In this document: positions 25,277-35,348 of the stretch, piece by piece
Layout: every line of letters starts with the position of its first letter
How positions within the stretch are numbered: position 1 is the first letter of the stretch
Source of the DNA: Mesorhizobium sp. INR15
GTDB lineage: Bacteria > Pseudomonadota > Alphaproteobacteria > Rhizobiales > Rhizobiaceae
NCBI RefSeq assembly: GCF_015500075.1
Contig: NZ_CP045496.1
Coordinates: 3,420,001-3,484,000, forward strand
Reading direction: 5' to 3'
DNA length: 64,000 nucleotides
The notes under the pieces: generated by a model
The model's database searches: none
What the model was told of the DNA's origin: nothing
The model's input: only the letters and a program-made list of their open reading frames with translations
Position numbers and translations under genes: made by a program

Positions 25277-26173
25277 ATGGCGAAGCGGATCATGTTCACC
25301 GGCGGCAGCGGCAAGGCCGGGCGTCATGTGGTGCAGTATCTGGTCGAGCAGGGCTGTCAGGTGCTCAACATCGACACCAAGCCGCTCGACAATCCCAAGG
25401 TGCGCACGCTGATCACCGACATCACCGACAGCGGGCAGGTGTTCAACGCGCTGTCGAGCTACATGGGCCTGCATGAGTTCGACCCGTCGCTGCGCGCCCA
25501 GCCGGTCGACGCAGTGGTGCATTTCGCGGCTATCCCGCGCATCATGATCACGCCCGACAACGAAGTGTTCCGCATCAACGCCATGGGCACCTACAATGTC
25601 ATCGAGGCGGCGGTGAAGCTCGGCATCCGCAAGGTGGTCATCGCCTCCAGCGAGACGACCTACGGCCTGGTCTTCGCCAATGAGCCGCGCAACCCGACAC
25701 ATTTCCCGCTCGACGAGGATTATGATGTCGACCCGATGGACAGCTATGCCCTGTCCAAGATCGTCAACGAAAAGACGGCACGCGCCTTCGCGCTGCGCAG
25801 CGGCATCGACATCTATGCCTTGCGCATCGGCAATGTCATCGAGCCGCACGAATATTCGCTGTTTCCAAAGTGGTTCGCCGATCCCGGCTTCCGCAAGCGC
25901 ATCGCCTGGAGCTATGTCGACGCGCGCGACCTTGGCCAGATCACGCTGCGCGCCATCGAAAAGGATGGGCTCGGCTATCAGGTGTTCAACGCCGCCAATG
26001 ACGATACGTCATCCGACCTACCGACCGCTGAACTGCGGAAACGTTTTTACCCCGGCGTGCCGGTCAAGGGCGAACTCGGCGAATTCGAGACCTTGCTGTC
26101 CAACCGCAAGGCACGGGATTTGCTCGGCTTTCGGCCTGAACACAGCTGGCGGAAATACGTCAAGACGGCCTGA
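25277..26173 (+). CDS. NAD-dependent epimerase/dehydratase family protein (extended SDR)
   Basis: A 298-residue extended SDR. The NAD motif is FTGGSGKAGRHVVQYL; further blocks are DAVVHFAAIPR, FRINAMGTYNVIEAA, catalytic IASSETTYG (Ser) and DSYALSKIVNEK (YxxxK), and RIGNVIEPHEY. Substrate could be a sugar, uronate (uronate dehydrogenase-like) or sugar acid; known D-erythronate dehydrogenase (DenD) also belongs to this superfamily. The ATG at 25277 follows TTGGAGAGCAAA. It shares a divergent promoter and GntR-type palindrome with the hydroxyacid dehydrogenase gene, so the two probably act in one pathway under a flanking FadR-type regulator. Confidence 0.87.
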   Translation: MAKRIMFTGGSGKAGRHVVQYLVEQGCQVLNIDTKPLDNPKVRTLITDITDSGQVFNALSSYMGLHEFDPSLRAQPVDAVVHFAAIPRIMITPDNEVFRINAMGTYNVIEAAVKLGIRKVVIASSETTYGLVFANEPRNPTHFPLDEDYDVDPMDSYALSKIVNEKTARAFALRSGIDIYALRIGNVIEPHEYSLFPKWFADPGFRKRIAWSYVDARDLGQITLRAIEKDGLGYQVFNAANDDTSSDLPTAELRKRFYPGVPVKGELGEFETLLSNRKARDLLGFRPEHSWRKYVKTA

Positions 26174-26325
26174 TGGAACGACGTCTTGTGGCCTCCTCGG
26201 GTGTCTCAAAGCCTAGACGGGCGCGCGGTCTCATCTGAAGTTGGCCCGCGCGGCGACTGCAAGCTTTGCGGGAGAGCCCGTTTCACACGCTTGACACATT
26301 CCGAAATCCAGACTTTGTGAAGCGG

Positions 26326-27114
26326 ATGCGGGACGGGAATTCCAAAAAGAGCAAAGCACCAGTCAAGGCGGCACCTGGCGGCCTTATCGCCGACCGTCCA
26401 GCCCCGGTTCGCCGCGCCGACTCGGCACGGATGCCTGGGTCAAGCGTTCACGCCTCGCTGGCCAGCGAAATCGGCTTGAGGATCGTGCGCGGCGACTATC
26501 CGCCTGGTACCATCCTGCCCAACGAGGCCAAATGGTCGGAGACCTTCAACGTCAGCCGCTCGGCTGTGCGCGAAGCGATCAAAATGCTGATGGCCAAGAG
26601 CCTGCTGGCCTCGCGCCCCAAGATCGGCAGTTGGGTCGAGCCGAGGGAACGCTGGAACCTGCTCGACCGCGATGTGCTGGCCTGGTACGCGACTTCGCCG
26701 GACCGCGAAGTGTTCCTGAAGACCGTGCAGGAATTCCGCCACATCATCGAGCCGGAAGCCACAGCCTTTGCCGCCATGCGGCGCACCGATGCGCAGATGG
26801 CCGAGATCAGCCAGGCTTGCCGGGAGATGGGCGAGGCGACCAGCCTGCAGGAGCGGACCCGCGCCGATACGCGCTTTCACCTCGCCATCCTGCGTGCCTC
26901 CGGCAACGATTTGCTGGTGCCGCTTGGCGTGCTGATCGAATCCGCCTTCGATCACCTGTTCGCCTTTACCACGCGGGCCGTGGACGATCTCAACCATGCG
27001 CAGAAGCTGCATGAGGCGATCGAGAAGAACATACGGCTGCAGCGGCCGGACGCGGCGCGCAACGCGGTGCGCAAACTGCTCGCCAACACCGATGGCGTCA
27101 TCCGCTCGCGGTAG
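26326..27114 (+). CDS. FadR-subfamily GntR transcriptional regulator, copy 2
   Basis: A 262-residue paralogue of the regulator at 23424, with the same wHTH (FNVSRSAVREAIKMLMAKSL) and FCD domain (EFRHIIEPEATAFAAMR, ADTRFHLAILRASGN). By eye the core differs at about 23 of 218 positions; the leader (MRDGNSKKSKAPVKAAPGG) differs more. It follows the epimerase-like gene by 152 nt in the same direction; the gap holds no gene. ATG 26326 aligns with copy 1, though 26266 is an alternative start in the same frame. The conserved HTH suggests both copies read the same operator, while differences in the FCD domain could change the ligand. Confidence 0.9.
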   Translation: MRDGNSKKSKAPVKAAPGGLIADRPAPVRRADSARMPGSSVHASLASEIGLRIVRGDYPPGTILPNEAKWSETFNVSRSAVREAIKMLMAKSLLASRPKIGSWVEPRERWNLLDRDVLAWYATSPDREVFLKTVQEFRHIIEPEATAFAAMRRTDAQMAEISQACREMGEATSLQERTRADTRFHLAILRASGNDLLVPLGVLIESAFDHLFAFTTRAVDDLNHAQKLHEAIEKNIRLQRPDAARNAVRKLLANTDGVIRSR

Positions 27115-27128
27115 GCTGATATTCAGCC
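27114..27128. terminator. small hairpin between convergent regulator and oxidoreductase genes
   Basis: GGCTGA-TAT-TCAGCC overlaps the stop of GntR copy 2 and the stop of the Gfo/Idh/MocA gene. The 6-bp stem is weak but suitably placed as a two-way transcript end. Confidence 0.3.
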
Positions 27129-28232
27129 GGTCTGTGTAGAAGTCGCCAGATGTTGCCTGGTCAGGCCGATCAGCAAGGCCTGATCGCGGGCGGCGTGTTC
27201 GGGCCGGTTGACCACTTCGTCATCGTTGACGATCGCTCCCCAGAAACCGCGCATTTCCTCGACGAAAGCTTCGCCATAACCGGCGCGCAAATCCCTGGTC
27301 GAAAGCGTGTGGCCGTCCGACGTCTTCACCGTCAGCCGTGTCGGATGGTGGTTGAGCCAGGGCGAGGGGAATTCGAGCTCGAGGCTGGCATCGTCGAAGA
27401 ACAGCGTGATGCGTTCCTTGTAGTCGGCGAGTTTCGGCACCGTCAGATGCGTCATCGTCCACAGCGCCTGGCCACTGAGCAGTTTCACGGCACCTTGGCC
27501 GCCGTCGCCATTGGCGAATACCTGCGCGCCGACGATCTCGCCGTCAGGGACTTCCAGGGCGTCGAGCAGGCCGTGCACGGCATTGACATCGTGAATCAAG
27601 GCAGAGCTGTAAGCGCCGGTAAAGCCACGGAAAGCGAGGCCCGTCATGGGCTGGCCGATGGCGCGCGCGACCTGGCTTTTCTGCTTGGCGACAACTGCTT
27701 CTATCAGCTCTTTGGAGATGTCGGTCCCGCGCTTGTAGCGCTGGTGGGCGATGAATGGCCAGGCATCGGGATCGTTGACTTCGACCGAGACCGAGCGAAG
27801 CGTTCCGGCACTGCCCGGCAGTGAGGTAAGCGCCAGCTGATAGCTCGGGTCGAAGCGCTTCATATAGCCGACCTGCATCACTTTGCCGGCCTTGTCGCGG
27901 GCGGCGATGATGTCGGCGATTTCGGCTGGCGAATAGCAGAGTGGCTTCTCACAGAAGACGTGCAGGCCGTGCGACAGCGCAGCCAGCACCTGCTCGTGAT
28001 GCAGCGGGTCGGGCGAGCCGATGACGACGGCGTCGAGGCGTTGGCCGAACAGTTCATCCAGTGTTTCGAACCCTGTAACGCCATGGGTCTCGGTGACGAA
28101 CTGCCTTGAAATCCTTGAGGGATCGGTGACGCCCACGACTTCGAACAGATCGCCGAGGCGCAGAAGATTGGGAATATGCTCGACCTGCGAAATCATGCCG
28201 GCGCCGATGACGCCAACGCGTAGCCTTTTCAT
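27123..28232 (-). CDS. Gfo/Idh/MocA-family oxidoreductase
   Basis: A 369-residue NAD(P)-dependent dehydrogenase. The N-terminal Rossmann domain has RVGVIGAGMISQVEHIPNLL; the family signature EKPLCYSPAEIADII (catalytic-Lys EKP) is around residue 94-108, followed by YMKRFDPSYQLAL. Members oxidise inositols, inosamines, glucose-type sugars or amino sugars. The ATG at 28232 is 16 nt after the ATPase stop of ABC system 3, with GAGAGAG as ribosome binding site, so it is the last gene of that operon (binding protein, permease, ATPase, oxidoreductase) and should act on the imported compound. The MocA name comes from rhizopine catabolism, but the superfamily is broad. Confidence 0.9.
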   Translation of the reverse strand: MKRLRVGVIGAGMISQVEHIPNLLRLGDLFEVVGVTDPSRISRQFVTETHGVTGFETLDELFGQRLDAVVIGSPDPLHHEQVLAALSHGLHVFCEKPLCYSPAEIADIIAARDKAGKVMQVGYMKRFDPSYQLALTSLPGSAGTLRSVSVEVNDPDAWPFIAHQRYKRGTDISKELIEAVVAKQKSQVARAIGQPMTGLAFRGFTGAYSSALIHDVNAVHGLLDALEVPDGEIVGAQVFANGDGGQGAVKLLSGQALWTMTHLTVPKLADYKERITLFFDDASLELEFPSPWLNHHPTRLTVKTSDGHTLSTRDLRAGYGEAFVEEMRGFWGAIVNDDEVVNRPEHAARDQALLIGLTRQHLATSTQTG

Positions 28233-28248
28233 GCAATCACTCTCTCAA

Positions 28249-29096
<848 letters not shown>

Positions 29097-29100
<4 letters not shown>

Positions 29101-30272
29101 TTGCCGCCTCCGCGTCCAAGCGCCTTCAGGCGGATGTAGTTGTTGACCAGCACGGCCATCAGGATGACGATGCCGAGGAAGACCTTGAACCAGTCGGTGT
29201 CGATGCCGGTGTAGAAGATGCCCATCTGCACCAGGCCGAAGATCAAAGCGCCGAACAGCACGCCATAGACCGTGCCGTAGCCGCCGGTGAGCAGCACGCC
29301 GCCGATGACAGCGGCGATGATGGCCTCGAATTCCTTGAGCAAGCCGCGCGTGGTGTCGGCGGAACCGGCCTCCATCACCTGGATGGTGGCAAGCAAGGTG
29401 GCGGCGCAGGCGGTGTAGATGAATAGGCTGATCTTCACCCGGTCGACCGGCACGCCGACATTGCGGGCGGCGTTGAGGTCGCCGCCGGTGGCGAAGATCC
29501 AGTTGCCGTATTTGGTCTGGGTCAGGACGTAGCCGGCCAATGCCGTCAGGCCCAGCCACCAGACGATCGACATCGGAATGCCGGCGACAAAGGGAATGCC
29601 GTCGCTACGGGTTGCGATCCAGCCTTGCGCGCCCATCCAGTGGAACAGGCCGACCAGGATGTGGCCGTTGAACAGGCCGGCGGTCGCCGGATCCGGCGCG
29701 CCGTCGAGAATATAGGGGATCTGCGTGCGGCCGGTCACGGCACGGGTGATGCCGATCGACAGGCCGCGCAGGATGTAGAGCGAGGCCAGCGTGACAATGA
29801 AGGAGGGCAGGCGGGTCTTCACCACGATCAGGCCGTTGAGATATCCGGTGAGGATGGCGACCGCGAAAGCGCAGGCAATGCCGCCCCATAGCGGCAGGCC
29901 CCAGTATTTCACCGTCAGCCCGATGACGACGCCGGCGAAGCCGACCATGGAGCCGACGGAGAGGTCGAATTCGCCGGCGATGATGAGAAGGGCGGCGGCG
30001 GTGGCGATGATGCCGAGTTCCGCCGCCAGCGTCAGGAAGGTCATCGACCCCTGCAGCGAATAGAGGTTCGCCGCCCCTGGCAGCAGCGCGAAGATGATGA
30101 TGGTGGCGACGAGCCCGCCGGCGGCACCGGCTTCCGGCCGGCGCAGCCACTGGGTGATCCGGCCGGTGCTGGCCAGCCGTTCGTCGGCGCCGCCCGCCCG
30201 TTTCGACGTCATGCCGAAACGGTTCTCGGCCGCTGCGTCGGGAGGTATCGCCTTGTCTTCCACAACAGCCAT
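29097..30272 (-). CDS. sugar ABC transporter permease, system 3 (CUT2)
   Basis: A 391-residue RbsC-type permease, longer than usual because of a polar N-terminus of about 50 residues (AVVEDKAIPPDAAAENRFG...). The membrane part has IAGEFDLSVGSMVGFAGV (the GxxDLSVG block with E in place of G), YLNGLIVVKTRLPSFIVTLA, ATGGDLNAARNVGVPVDRV and the contact loop GGVLLTGGYGTVYG. The ATG at 30272 has GGGGAG four nt upstream; a TTG at 30284 is an alternative. It lies 85 nt after the binding-protein gene and overlaps the ATPase gene by 4 nt. Confidence 0.93.
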
Positions 30273-30357
30273 TAGGCTCCCCAATCACTTGCTTCGCAAT
30301 ATCCGAGATGGCCGGGAAACGTTGGCGCGTTTCCCGAGCCCATGGGCTTTTCGCCAA

Positions 30358-31326
30358 CTAGCGGATGCCGTCCTTGGCCAGCGCCAGGATGGCTTTCGCC
30401 TTGTCCGGCGTATCGATGAACAGCGGGCCGGTGTAGGCGTTGTTCTGCGGCCAGAAGCCGTGCGTGGCGTGCTCGACCAGATAGATGACCGGCAGATAGC
30501 CCATCAGATATTGCTGGGCGTCCATGCCGAAGCCCATTTGGCCGGCGACCACCGAATCAAGCACTTCGGGGCTGATGTCGAACGTGTAGAGCTTGATCTT
30601 GCCGAACAGTTCGTGATCCTTGAAGAACGGGATCAGCGGGTTGGCCGCCGTGGCGCCGAGCGCGAACACGGCTTGCGTGTCCGGATGCGCCGAGAGGTAG
30701 GCTTCCGTGCGGCGCTGGATGTCGGCGGGATCGGGCGAAACGGTCAAGACCTGCGTGCCGCCGCCGGACGGCTTCAGCCCGTCATTGAGGCCCTGGCAGC
30801 GTTGATCGAGGCTGACATTGCCGACTTCGTGGTTGATGCAGACGACCTTGAGCGTGCCTTCCTTGGCCAGCCGCTCGCCGGCCTTCTTGCCGGAATCGTA
30901 TTCCGAGACGGTACCGACATACATGGTCGTGCCAAGCTCGGCGCCTTCCTTCTCGCCGGAATCGAGCACCACCATTGGAATGTTGGCCGCAAGCCCGGCC
31001 TTGACCGACTTGCCAAGGGCGTTGGCGTCGGCGATCGAAACCGCGATGCCGTCCGGGTTGGTGGCGATGGCCGCGTCGAGAAGCCTTGCCTGTTCGACCA
31101 CGTCGAACACCTGCGGTGCGTAATATTCGACCTTGGCGCCCGTTAGCTTGGCAGCATCATCGACGCCGCGCTTGACGACTGACCAATAGGGGTCTGAGGC
31201 TGAGCCATGTACGACGAAGGTGACGCGGACATCCTTCGGGTCCTTCAATCCGGCGGCATGCGCGATGCCCGCCAGAACGCTCGCCGAGACGAGCGCGCCC
31301 AATGCCATTTTCAACACTGTCTTCAT
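30358..31326 (-). CDS. periplasmic sugar-binding protein, system 3
   Basis: A 322-residue secreted protein with signal peptide MKTVLKMALGALVSASVLAG (cut near AHA-AG). The mature part has the Peripla_BP_4 pattern: VTFVVHGSASDPYWSVVKRG, IATNPDGIAVSIADANALGK, VVLDSGEKEGAE and MYVGTVSEYDSGKKAGERLA. First gene of the operon binding protein-permease-ATPase-Gfo/Idh/MocA oxidoreductase. An AGCCTGCC/GGCAGGCT hairpin lies upstream at 31358-31376, between this gene and the ChbG-like gene. The ligand may be an inositol derivative or amino sugar judging by neighbours, which is speculative. Confidence 0.93.
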   Translation of the reverse strand: MKTVLKMALGALVSASVLAGIAHAAGLKDPKDVRVTFVVHGSASDPYWSVVKRGVDDAAKLTGAKVEYYAPQVFDVVEQARLLDAAIATNPDGIAVSIADANALGKSVKAGLAANIPMVVLDSGEKEGAELGTTMYVGTVSEYDSGKKAGERLAKEGTLKVVCINHEVGNVSLDQRCQGLNDGLKPSGGGTQVLTVSPDPADIQRRTEAYLSAHPDTQAVFALGATAANPLIPFFKDHELFGKIKLYTFDISPEVLDSVVAGQMGFGMDAQQYLMGYLPVIYLVEHATHGFWPQNNAYTGPLFIDTPDKAKAILALAKDGIR

Positions 31327-31415
31327 TTCACTCTCCCATTTGCCGTTGCAGTCGCGGAGCCTGCCATGGGCAGGCTTTCGTTCTCCTCATGCCGTGAGAT
31401 GGTCGCTGGACCGGC

Positions 31416-32372
31416 TCACGTCGTGGATCGGATGGCCGCTTTGCGGGCTCTTGCCGATGCCATTTGCTGTGCGCCCTGGGGTTTTGACGCCCGGGCTGAA
31501 AGTGTCGCGCGAAGCTCCTCGCGCAGCGGCTTCATGCCGATAATATCGAGGTCTTGTCCTGCCAGCCAGTCACGAAAACCCTGGTCGCGGAACAGTTCAT
31601 ATTCCTCGGTGCGGATATAGGCCGCCCGGGGCTCGATCAGTTCGAGTTCGCCCGGCGCGTTGAAATGCAGGCAGAAGAAGGTCAGCCCTTCGCGCACGCC
31701 TTCGATCAGCGCTCGGTAGGCAGGCTCGATCGGCCTGGAGCGCGGCCGACCCCATGTCGTCTGGATGGCGGCGTCGAAAATGACAAAGCCCTTGTCGCGC
31801 GCCTGGACCACGCCGCGCTGAAATCCCTCTTCCGTGACGCCGACCAGATTGTCGTTGGGCGAGTAGGCGGCAAGCGTGCGGGTCAACAACACAGGCAGGC
31901 GGTATTCCAGGCCAAGCCGGATGTAGATGTCGCAGAATTCCGGCGACAGCGCCGCGCCCATATGCGCGTCGAGATGGGTGACGTCGATGCCGGCGCGATA
32001 GGCGGTGTCGATCTGGGCGCGCAGCTCGGTCTCGACCGCTTGCGGCACCGCCTTGCGGCGTGTCGTTGCCACATCCGGCCAGAAGAAGCCGTATTCGTCG
32101 GTCAGCCCGGCGGCACGCGACGGTGCGGTCAGCGGCCGCCATTTGTAGTGGGGTTTTTCGCTGTTCAGCGTCAGATGGACGCCGAGATCGAGCCGCGGGT
32201 CCGCGGCAGCGCTTTCCGCCATTTCGAGAAACCAGGGGCAAGGCACCATGACCGCGCCCGAACTGCAGACACCAAGCCGGCTCAGTTCGAGGAAGGCGCT
32301 GTTGGCGCCGTGGCACATGCCGACATCGTCTTCATGCAGCACGATCCTGCGTCTGGAACCGGCGGCGGTCAC
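31416..32372 (-). CDS. ChbG/HpnK (YdjC) family carbohydrate deacetylase-like protein
   Basis: A 318-residue protein. The metal site motifs are HEDDVGMCHGAN near the N-terminus, GVHLTLNSE and THLDAHMGA. This family removes acetyl groups from N-acetylated sugars (ChbG on chitobiose, HpnK on hopanoid glucosamine). Start is a GTG at 32372. It lies 89 nt upstream of the ABC system 3 operon on the same strand and is divergent from the DegT aminotransferase gene. An amino-sugar or N-acyl substrate would fit these neighbours. The C-terminal ~25 residues are basic and alanine-rich with no recognised domain. Confidence 0.87.
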   Translation of the reverse strand: MTAAGSRRRIVLHEDDVGMCHGANSAFLELSRLGVCSSGAVMVPCPWFLEMAESAAADPRLDLGVHLTLNSEKPHYKWRPLTAPSRAAGLTDEYGFFWPDVATTRRKAVPQAVETELRAQIDTAYRAGIDVTHLDAHMGAALSPEFCDIYIRLGLEYRLPVLLTRTLAAYSPNDNLVGVTEEGFQRGVVQARDKGFVIFDAAIQTTWGRPRSRPIEPAYRALIEGVREGLTFFCLHFNAPGELELIEPRAAYIRTEEYELFRDQGFRDWLAGQDLDIIGMKPLREELRATLSARASKPQGAQQMASARARKAAIRSTT

Positions 32373-32653
32373 GGACGGCCACCGTCACGCCGGCATTCCG
32401 GTTCCGAGGGTCTTCCAAAGTGTGTTCCGTGCTGCATGGAACCCGCCGTTTGCCCAACTGGCCGGAATGGAACGCCGAAACCCGTCTGTCCAACAGAGCC
32501 ACTTTGCTGAATTCGGATGGGTACGATTTGTATGCCGGCCAGAAACGGGGTGCTGGCGGCAACATGGTCCGGTCCGATCGCGGCGGAGTGGTTCTTTCAA
32601 ACGGGGCTTGCAGGCGTACAGCTGTCCACACCATCAAACGAACGGAGGCCGCC

Positions 32654-33898
32654 ATGTACAGTGCCGGTGAAGAAGAGATCGAAGCCATTGCCAGGGTGAT
32701 CCGGTCGGGCGCCTTGTTCCGCTATGGCAAGGACAGCGAATGCGACCGCTTCGAAGCGCGCTACGCCCAGCATCTCGGTGTCGAGCATTTCGCGCTCGCA
32801 GCCAGCGGCACCTATGGGCTCGCCGCTGGCCTGATCGGCCTCGGCATTGGCCCTGGCGACGAGGTCCTGGTTCCCGCGCACACCTATATGGCAACGGCAA
32901 CAGCGGTGCTGTCGGTGGGGGCGATCCCGGTCATCGTCGACATCGACGAGAGCCTCACCATCGATCCCGCCGCCCTGCGCGATGCCATCGGGCCGCGCAC
33001 CAAGGCGGTCATCCCCGTGCATATGTGGGGCGCTGCCTGCAACATGAACGCGATCATGGACATTGCGGGGAAGCGCGGCCTGCTGGTGCTGGAGGATGTC
33101 TGCCAGGGCATCGGCGGCGGCTATGAAGGGCGCAAGCTCGGCTCGATCGGCCATGCCGGCGCCTACTCATTCAACTACTTCAAGAACATGACCTCGGGCG
33201 AAGGCGGCGGCATCGCCACCAGCGATCCGAAAGTGGCGGAAAGGGCGCGCTGCGCCATCGATCCCTGCCATTTCTACTGGCAAGGCCGCAGTGACAGCAT
33301 CAAGCCCTTCGCCGGCATCGGCGCACGGGCTTCGGAACTGATGGGGGCGATGCTCAACGTCCAACTCGACCGGCTCGACGGCATCATCGACGCGATGCGG
33401 GCCGAGAAGAAGAAGGTGCTGGCCGGAACCCGCCATCTCGGCAATCTCGGCCTGACGCCATCGCCGATGAACAGTCCGGACGATGATTGCGCGGCGCAGA
33501 TCATGTATCTCCTGCCGAGCGAACAGGCGGCACAGACCTTCTCCAAGACCATTCCGAGCGTCATTGCCGGCAAGACCGGCCGCCACAATTTCACCCAATG
33601 GGACCAGGTGCTGATGCATGAGGGCGCGCATCACCCGGCGCTCAACCCTTACACGCTGCCGGAAAACAAGGGCCTGCGGCTGACCTACGCCGACGACCTT
33701 GGCAAGAACTCGCTCGACATCCTCAACCGCACGGTGATGATTGCCATGAACCCGGCACATGGCGATGCTGACATCGACGACATGATCCACAACATCGACG
33801 CGGCGGCTCGGGTGTCGCTGGAGAACGCCTCGCTGGACGGCATCGAGCTGCGCAAGGCAGCACCTGTCGACCTGCAGAAATTCGACAGCGTGAACTAG
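32654..33898 (+). CDS. DegT/DnrJ/EryC1/StrS-family PLP-dependent aminotransferase
   Basis: A 414-residue sugar aminotransferase-type protein. Visible are ASGTYGLAAGLIGLGIGPGD (PLP phosphate side), VPAHTYMATATAV, VHMWGAACNMNAIMDIA, LEDVCQGIGG (Asp of the PLP ring) and SFNYFKNMTSGEGG with the Schiff-base lysine K177. The family moves amino groups onto or off keto-sugars and keto-inositols (for example StsC on scyllo-inosose). The ATG at 32654 follows ACGGAGGCCGCC; the open frame to 32420 is non-coding. It stands beside ChbG-like, sugar ABC and MocA-family genes and ends 4 nt into the convergent ProC-like gene. The 281-nt gap before it shows no gene. Confidence 0.92.
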   Translation: MYSAGEEEIEAIARVIRSGALFRYGKDSECDRFEARYAQHLGVEHFALAASGTYGLAAGLIGLGIGPGDEVLVPAHTYMATATAVLSVGAIPVIVDIDESLTIDPAALRDAIGPRTKAVIPVHMWGAACNMNAIMDIAGKRGLLVLEDVCQGIGGGYEGRKLGSIGHAGAYSFNYFKNMTSGEGGGIATSDPKVAERARCAIDPCHFYWQGRSDSIKPFAGIGARASELMGAMLNVQLDRLDGIIDAMRAEKKKVLAGTRHLGNLGLTPSPMNSPDDDCAAQIMYLLPSEQAAQTFSKTIPSVIAGKTGRHNFTQWDQVLMHEGAHHPALNPYTLPENKGLRLTYADDLGKNSLDILNRTVMIAMNPAHGDADIDDMIHNIDAAARVSLENASLDGIELRKAAPVDLQKFDSVN

Positions 33899-34686
33899 GC
33901 CTCGCCCATCTCGACCGACTTCCTGAAAGCCGACGCCAGTCCCCTCGCCACCGCTTCGGCGAAACCGGCTTCGCGCATGGTTTCGATCGCGGCGGCGGTG
34001 GTGCCGCGATAGTCGAGAAAGGCTTCGACCGTGTCGGCCGGAGAGGCATCCCGCAGTTCGAGCAGCCGGCCAGTGCCTGCCAGCACAGTGTTGACGGCGC
34101 GGCGTGCAACCCCAGGCGAAAGGCCGAAGCGGACCGCGTCGCGCATCATTGCGTCCGCCAGCAGGGCAGGGAAGGCTGGCCCGGATCCGGTGAGCCCGGT
34201 CAGGTAGTCGATGTCTCGCTCGCTGCCGACTTCATCCTGTACGCCGCATGCGTTGAACACAGCCCGTATGGTCGCGCGGTCTGCTTCGGTGATGTCGCCA
34301 GCGGCGATCCACGGTGTGTAGGATTTTGCCACCTCGGCCGCCGCGTTGGGCAGCGAGCGGACGACGCGGCTGGTGTTATGCTTTTCAGCCAGATCGGCCA
34401 GACGGATGCCGGCCATAACCGAAATCACCAGCTTGCCCGTGGCGTCGATATTGAGAGAAGGCCAATCCTGGGGCCGCACAGAAAGCAGGATGACATCGGA
34501 GCGGTCGGCGAGTGCCTGGTTGTCGTCGGTCCAGAAGACGCCAGGAAAGCGCTCGGGCTTCGCGCTGCGGTAGGAAAGGGTGAGATTTTCCACGCGCACG
34601 GCGCCAGCCTCGAGAGCCGCGCCGGCGATGGCGCCGCCCAGCCAGCCCGCACCGCCAACAATGCCGAGCCTGACCGAACCACTCAT
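33895..34686 (-). CDS. pyrroline-5-carboxylate reductase family protein
   Basis: A 263-residue protein with a Rossmann start LGIVGGAGWLGGAIAGAALE, the P5CR pattern DVILLSVRPQDWPSL, ISVMAGIRLADLAEKHN, VRSLPNAAAEVAKSYTPW (variant of the R-x-MPN motif) and the C-terminal LTGSGPAFPALLADAMMRDA. ATG 34686 has GGAGGCAGGCAT upstream. True ProC reduces pyrroline-5-carboxylate to proline; the variant motifs and separate location suggest a paralogue with another imine substrate. The 3' end overlaps the DegT gene by 4 nt in convergent orientation. Confidence 0.85.
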   Translation of the reverse strand: MSGSVRLGIVGGAGWLGGAIAGAALEAGAVRVENLTLSYRSAKPERFPGVFWTDDNQALADRSDVILLSVRPQDWPSLNIDATGKLVISVMAGIRLADLAEKHNTSRVVRSLPNAAAEVAKSYTPWIAAGDITEADRATIRAVFNACGVQDEVGSERDIDYLTGLTGSGPAFPALLADAMMRDAVRFGLSPGVARRAVNTVLAGTGRLLELRDASPADTVEAFLDYRGTTAAAIETMREAGFAEAVARGLASAFRKSVEMGEA

Positions 34687-34904
34687 ATGCCTGCCTCCGC
34701 TCACTGGGGCAGGGTGAGGGAGGCAGGCCTCCTTGTCCAGCACCAAGGCGACCGGCGTGGTCTGGCGGCGCTGGGTGGCCCAAGATAGGCTCCCAATGCA
34801 GCCCTGTGGCCGCAGGGCATTGAAAAAACGAAGAGCCTGTGTCGGATTGGCCGAACGCCATTCGTCCTTTGGACATCGATACGCAACCATAGAGGATTGT
34901 AGAA

Positions 34905-35348
34905 ATGCCCGGCACCGTACGTTTGCACCGTGTTCTGACAACCAGCCCGGAGAAAGTCTACCGCGCCTTCCTCGAAGCGGACGCGCTTGCCAAATGGCTT
35001 CCGCCGAACGGGTTCACCTGCACGGTCCATCACCTCGACGCGAAACTCGGCGGCACGTTCAAGATGTCGTTCCGCAACTTCACCACCGGCCAGGGCCACT
35101 CGTTTGGCGGCGAATATGTCGAGCTCGTTCCCGGTGAGCGGTTGCGCTACACCGACAGGTTCGACGATCCCAACCTGCCCGGCGAGATCCAGGTGACCGT
35201 GACATTGAAGAAAGTTTCGGTCGGCACCGAAGTGGATATCACGCAGGCCGGCATTCCCGATGCCATTCCGGTTGAGGCCTGCTATCTCGGCTGGCAGGAA
35301 TCGTTGCGAAATCTGGCGAAGCTCGTCGAGCCCGAGATCAACCAGTAA
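34905..35348 (+). CDS. SRPBCC/AHSA1 family protein
   Basis: A 147-residue AHSA1-type START-like protein: VRLHRVLTTSPEKVYRAFLE at the N-terminus, ALAKWLPPNGFTCTVHHLDA, GGTFKMSFRN, GQGHSFGGEYVELVPGERLR and the final CYLGWQESLRNLAKLVE helix. These small proteins are common in rhizobia, often with unknown roles; the fold binds hydrophobic ligands or, in eukaryotes, Hsp90. It is alone on the plus strand; the stop overlaps the MocR-type gene by 11 nt, convergent. Upstream 34687-34904 shows no gene. Confidence 0.87.
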   Translation: MPGTVRLHRVLTTSPEKVYRAFLEADALAKWLPPNGFTCTVHHLDAKLGGTFKMSFRNFTTGQGHSFGGEYVELVPGERLRYTDRFDDPNLPGEIQVTVTLKKVSVGTEVDITQAGIPDAIPVEACYLGWQESLRNLAKLVEPEINQ

